In this document: one piece after another, positions 63,441-64,000 of the stretch
How the letters are laid out: every line of letters starts with the position of its first letter
How positions within the stretch are numbered: position 1 is the first letter of the stretch
Source: Lepidodermella squamata
Lineage: Eukaryota; Gastrotricha
DNA length: 64,000 nucleotides
Assembly (NCBI GenBank): GCA_047495785.1
Contig: JBLDXI010000019.1
Location: 1,426,001-1,490,000, forward strand
Reading direction: 5' to 3'
The notes under the pieces: model-generated
What the model was told of the DNA's origin: nothing
The model's input: the letters and a program-made list of their open reading frames with translations, nothing else
The model's database searches: none
Translations under genes and position numbers: made by a program

Positions 63441-63999
63441 GAAATATTGGGTGTGACTTTTTTCATCAGACATATGTCTTCTTTTATCAGACAAATGTCT
63501 TATTTCATCCGACATCCTAAAATGTGACTTTAATTATCCGACAACAGTTCTCACTCGGAACCAAGTTTCACTGAATTTTTAGCAAATGAGGGAACTTCAA
63601 GGATAACTTGGTGGCCGTGGATATCTAGTGATTCCGGAGTCGATATTGATTCGGCAAAGGGTTATTTGGTTTAGGAATATTGATGAGTTGATAAAATCCT
63701 TTTAAAGTCAGGATTTCGAACAGCATTGAACCTTTTTTTACGTCAAAGGACGTCATTTTGAAGTCCCGATTCCGCCAACTCATGGGTTCCTCAAGATATT
63801 TCTGGTTTTGGAATCGATTGGAGCCACGGATCGAATATAAAGAACTGAGTTTTTTGGTTCCTGGGCTTGGCTATTGGGCAGAGATGCTCAGCAAAGTTTG
63901 AATTTAGGCAAATTCCATGTCGGTTATTTCAAGTCACATTTCAGGTTGTCGGATGAAATAAGACATATGTCTGATGAAAAAAGTTTTTCTCGAAATATT
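63441..63999. mobile_element. Short TIR element flanked by an 8-bp duplication
   Basis: GAAATATT occurs at 63441-63448 and again at 63992-63999, bracketing a 543-bp segment. Its ends are inverted repeats sharing ACTTTTTTCATCAGACATAT and ATTTCATCCGACA. The left copy has an extra 21-nt partial duplication (TTATCAGACAAATGTCTT) between these blocks. An 8-bp duplication is the hAT-superfamily signature. There is no internal coding frame, so this is a MITE. Confidence 0.75.
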
Positions 64000-64000
64000 C

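Overview
This window looks like a compact invertebrate animal genome. Genes are spliced with mostly 45-75 nt GT-AG introns. The gene set is metazoan: an F-BAR/SH2 tyrosine kinase of the FER/FES family, mitoguardin, a Diversin/Diego-like ankyrin protein, a NETO-like CUB/LDLa receptor and a Ly6/uPAR protein. I cannot fix the phylum. Two things point away from a standard model lineage: every unit of the polyubiquitin gene carries three uncommon substitutions, and the large introns of the DNA polymerase alpha gene hold four copies of a spliced-leader-like RNA gene.

Layout. 0-8 kb: FER-like kinase (+, eight exons), then a six-unit polyubiquitin gene (+). 8-24 kb, mostly minus strand: cathepsin L protease, mitoguardin, a ZC3H4-type CCCH protein, DNAJC8 and a class II PI3-kinase, with one small plus-strand gene of unknown role (17.1-17.9 kb) among them. 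24.8-27.8 kb: CTP synthase (+) with a probable alternative long C-terminal exon. 28-33 kb, minus strand: two GT10 alpha-1,3-fucosyltransferases flanking a Ly6/uPAR gene. 33.8-38.5 kb, minus strand: the Diversin-like protein, separated by 5.2 kb of non-coding DNA from the divergent POLA1 gene (43.7-53.6 kb, +). 56.5-63.1 kb: the NETO-like receptor (+), split inside its first CUB domain by a 4.9 kb intron.

The accessory signal is concentrated in the few long introns and spacers. POLA1 introns 2 and 3 (2.1 and 3.2 kb) carry four same-strand copies of a roughly 100-nt structured RNA. A 32-nt 5' block is invariant in all four copies and ends at a GTATGT splice donor. The RNA has a GAAA-capped 3' hairpin with compensatory base changes and an upstream element at a fixed distance. 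Intron 3 also holds an antisense, partly frame-broken but spliced coding region. The NETO intron holds a 1.63 kb terminal-inverted-repeat element with two internal foldbacks. A 295-bp mariner-like MITE abuts one fucosyltransferase gene, and a 543-bp element flanked by an 8-bp duplication closes the window.

Exon coordinates were derived by hand. For every multi-exon gene I joined, the exon lengths sum to a multiple of three. Gene identities rest on recognised motifs, not on a database search.
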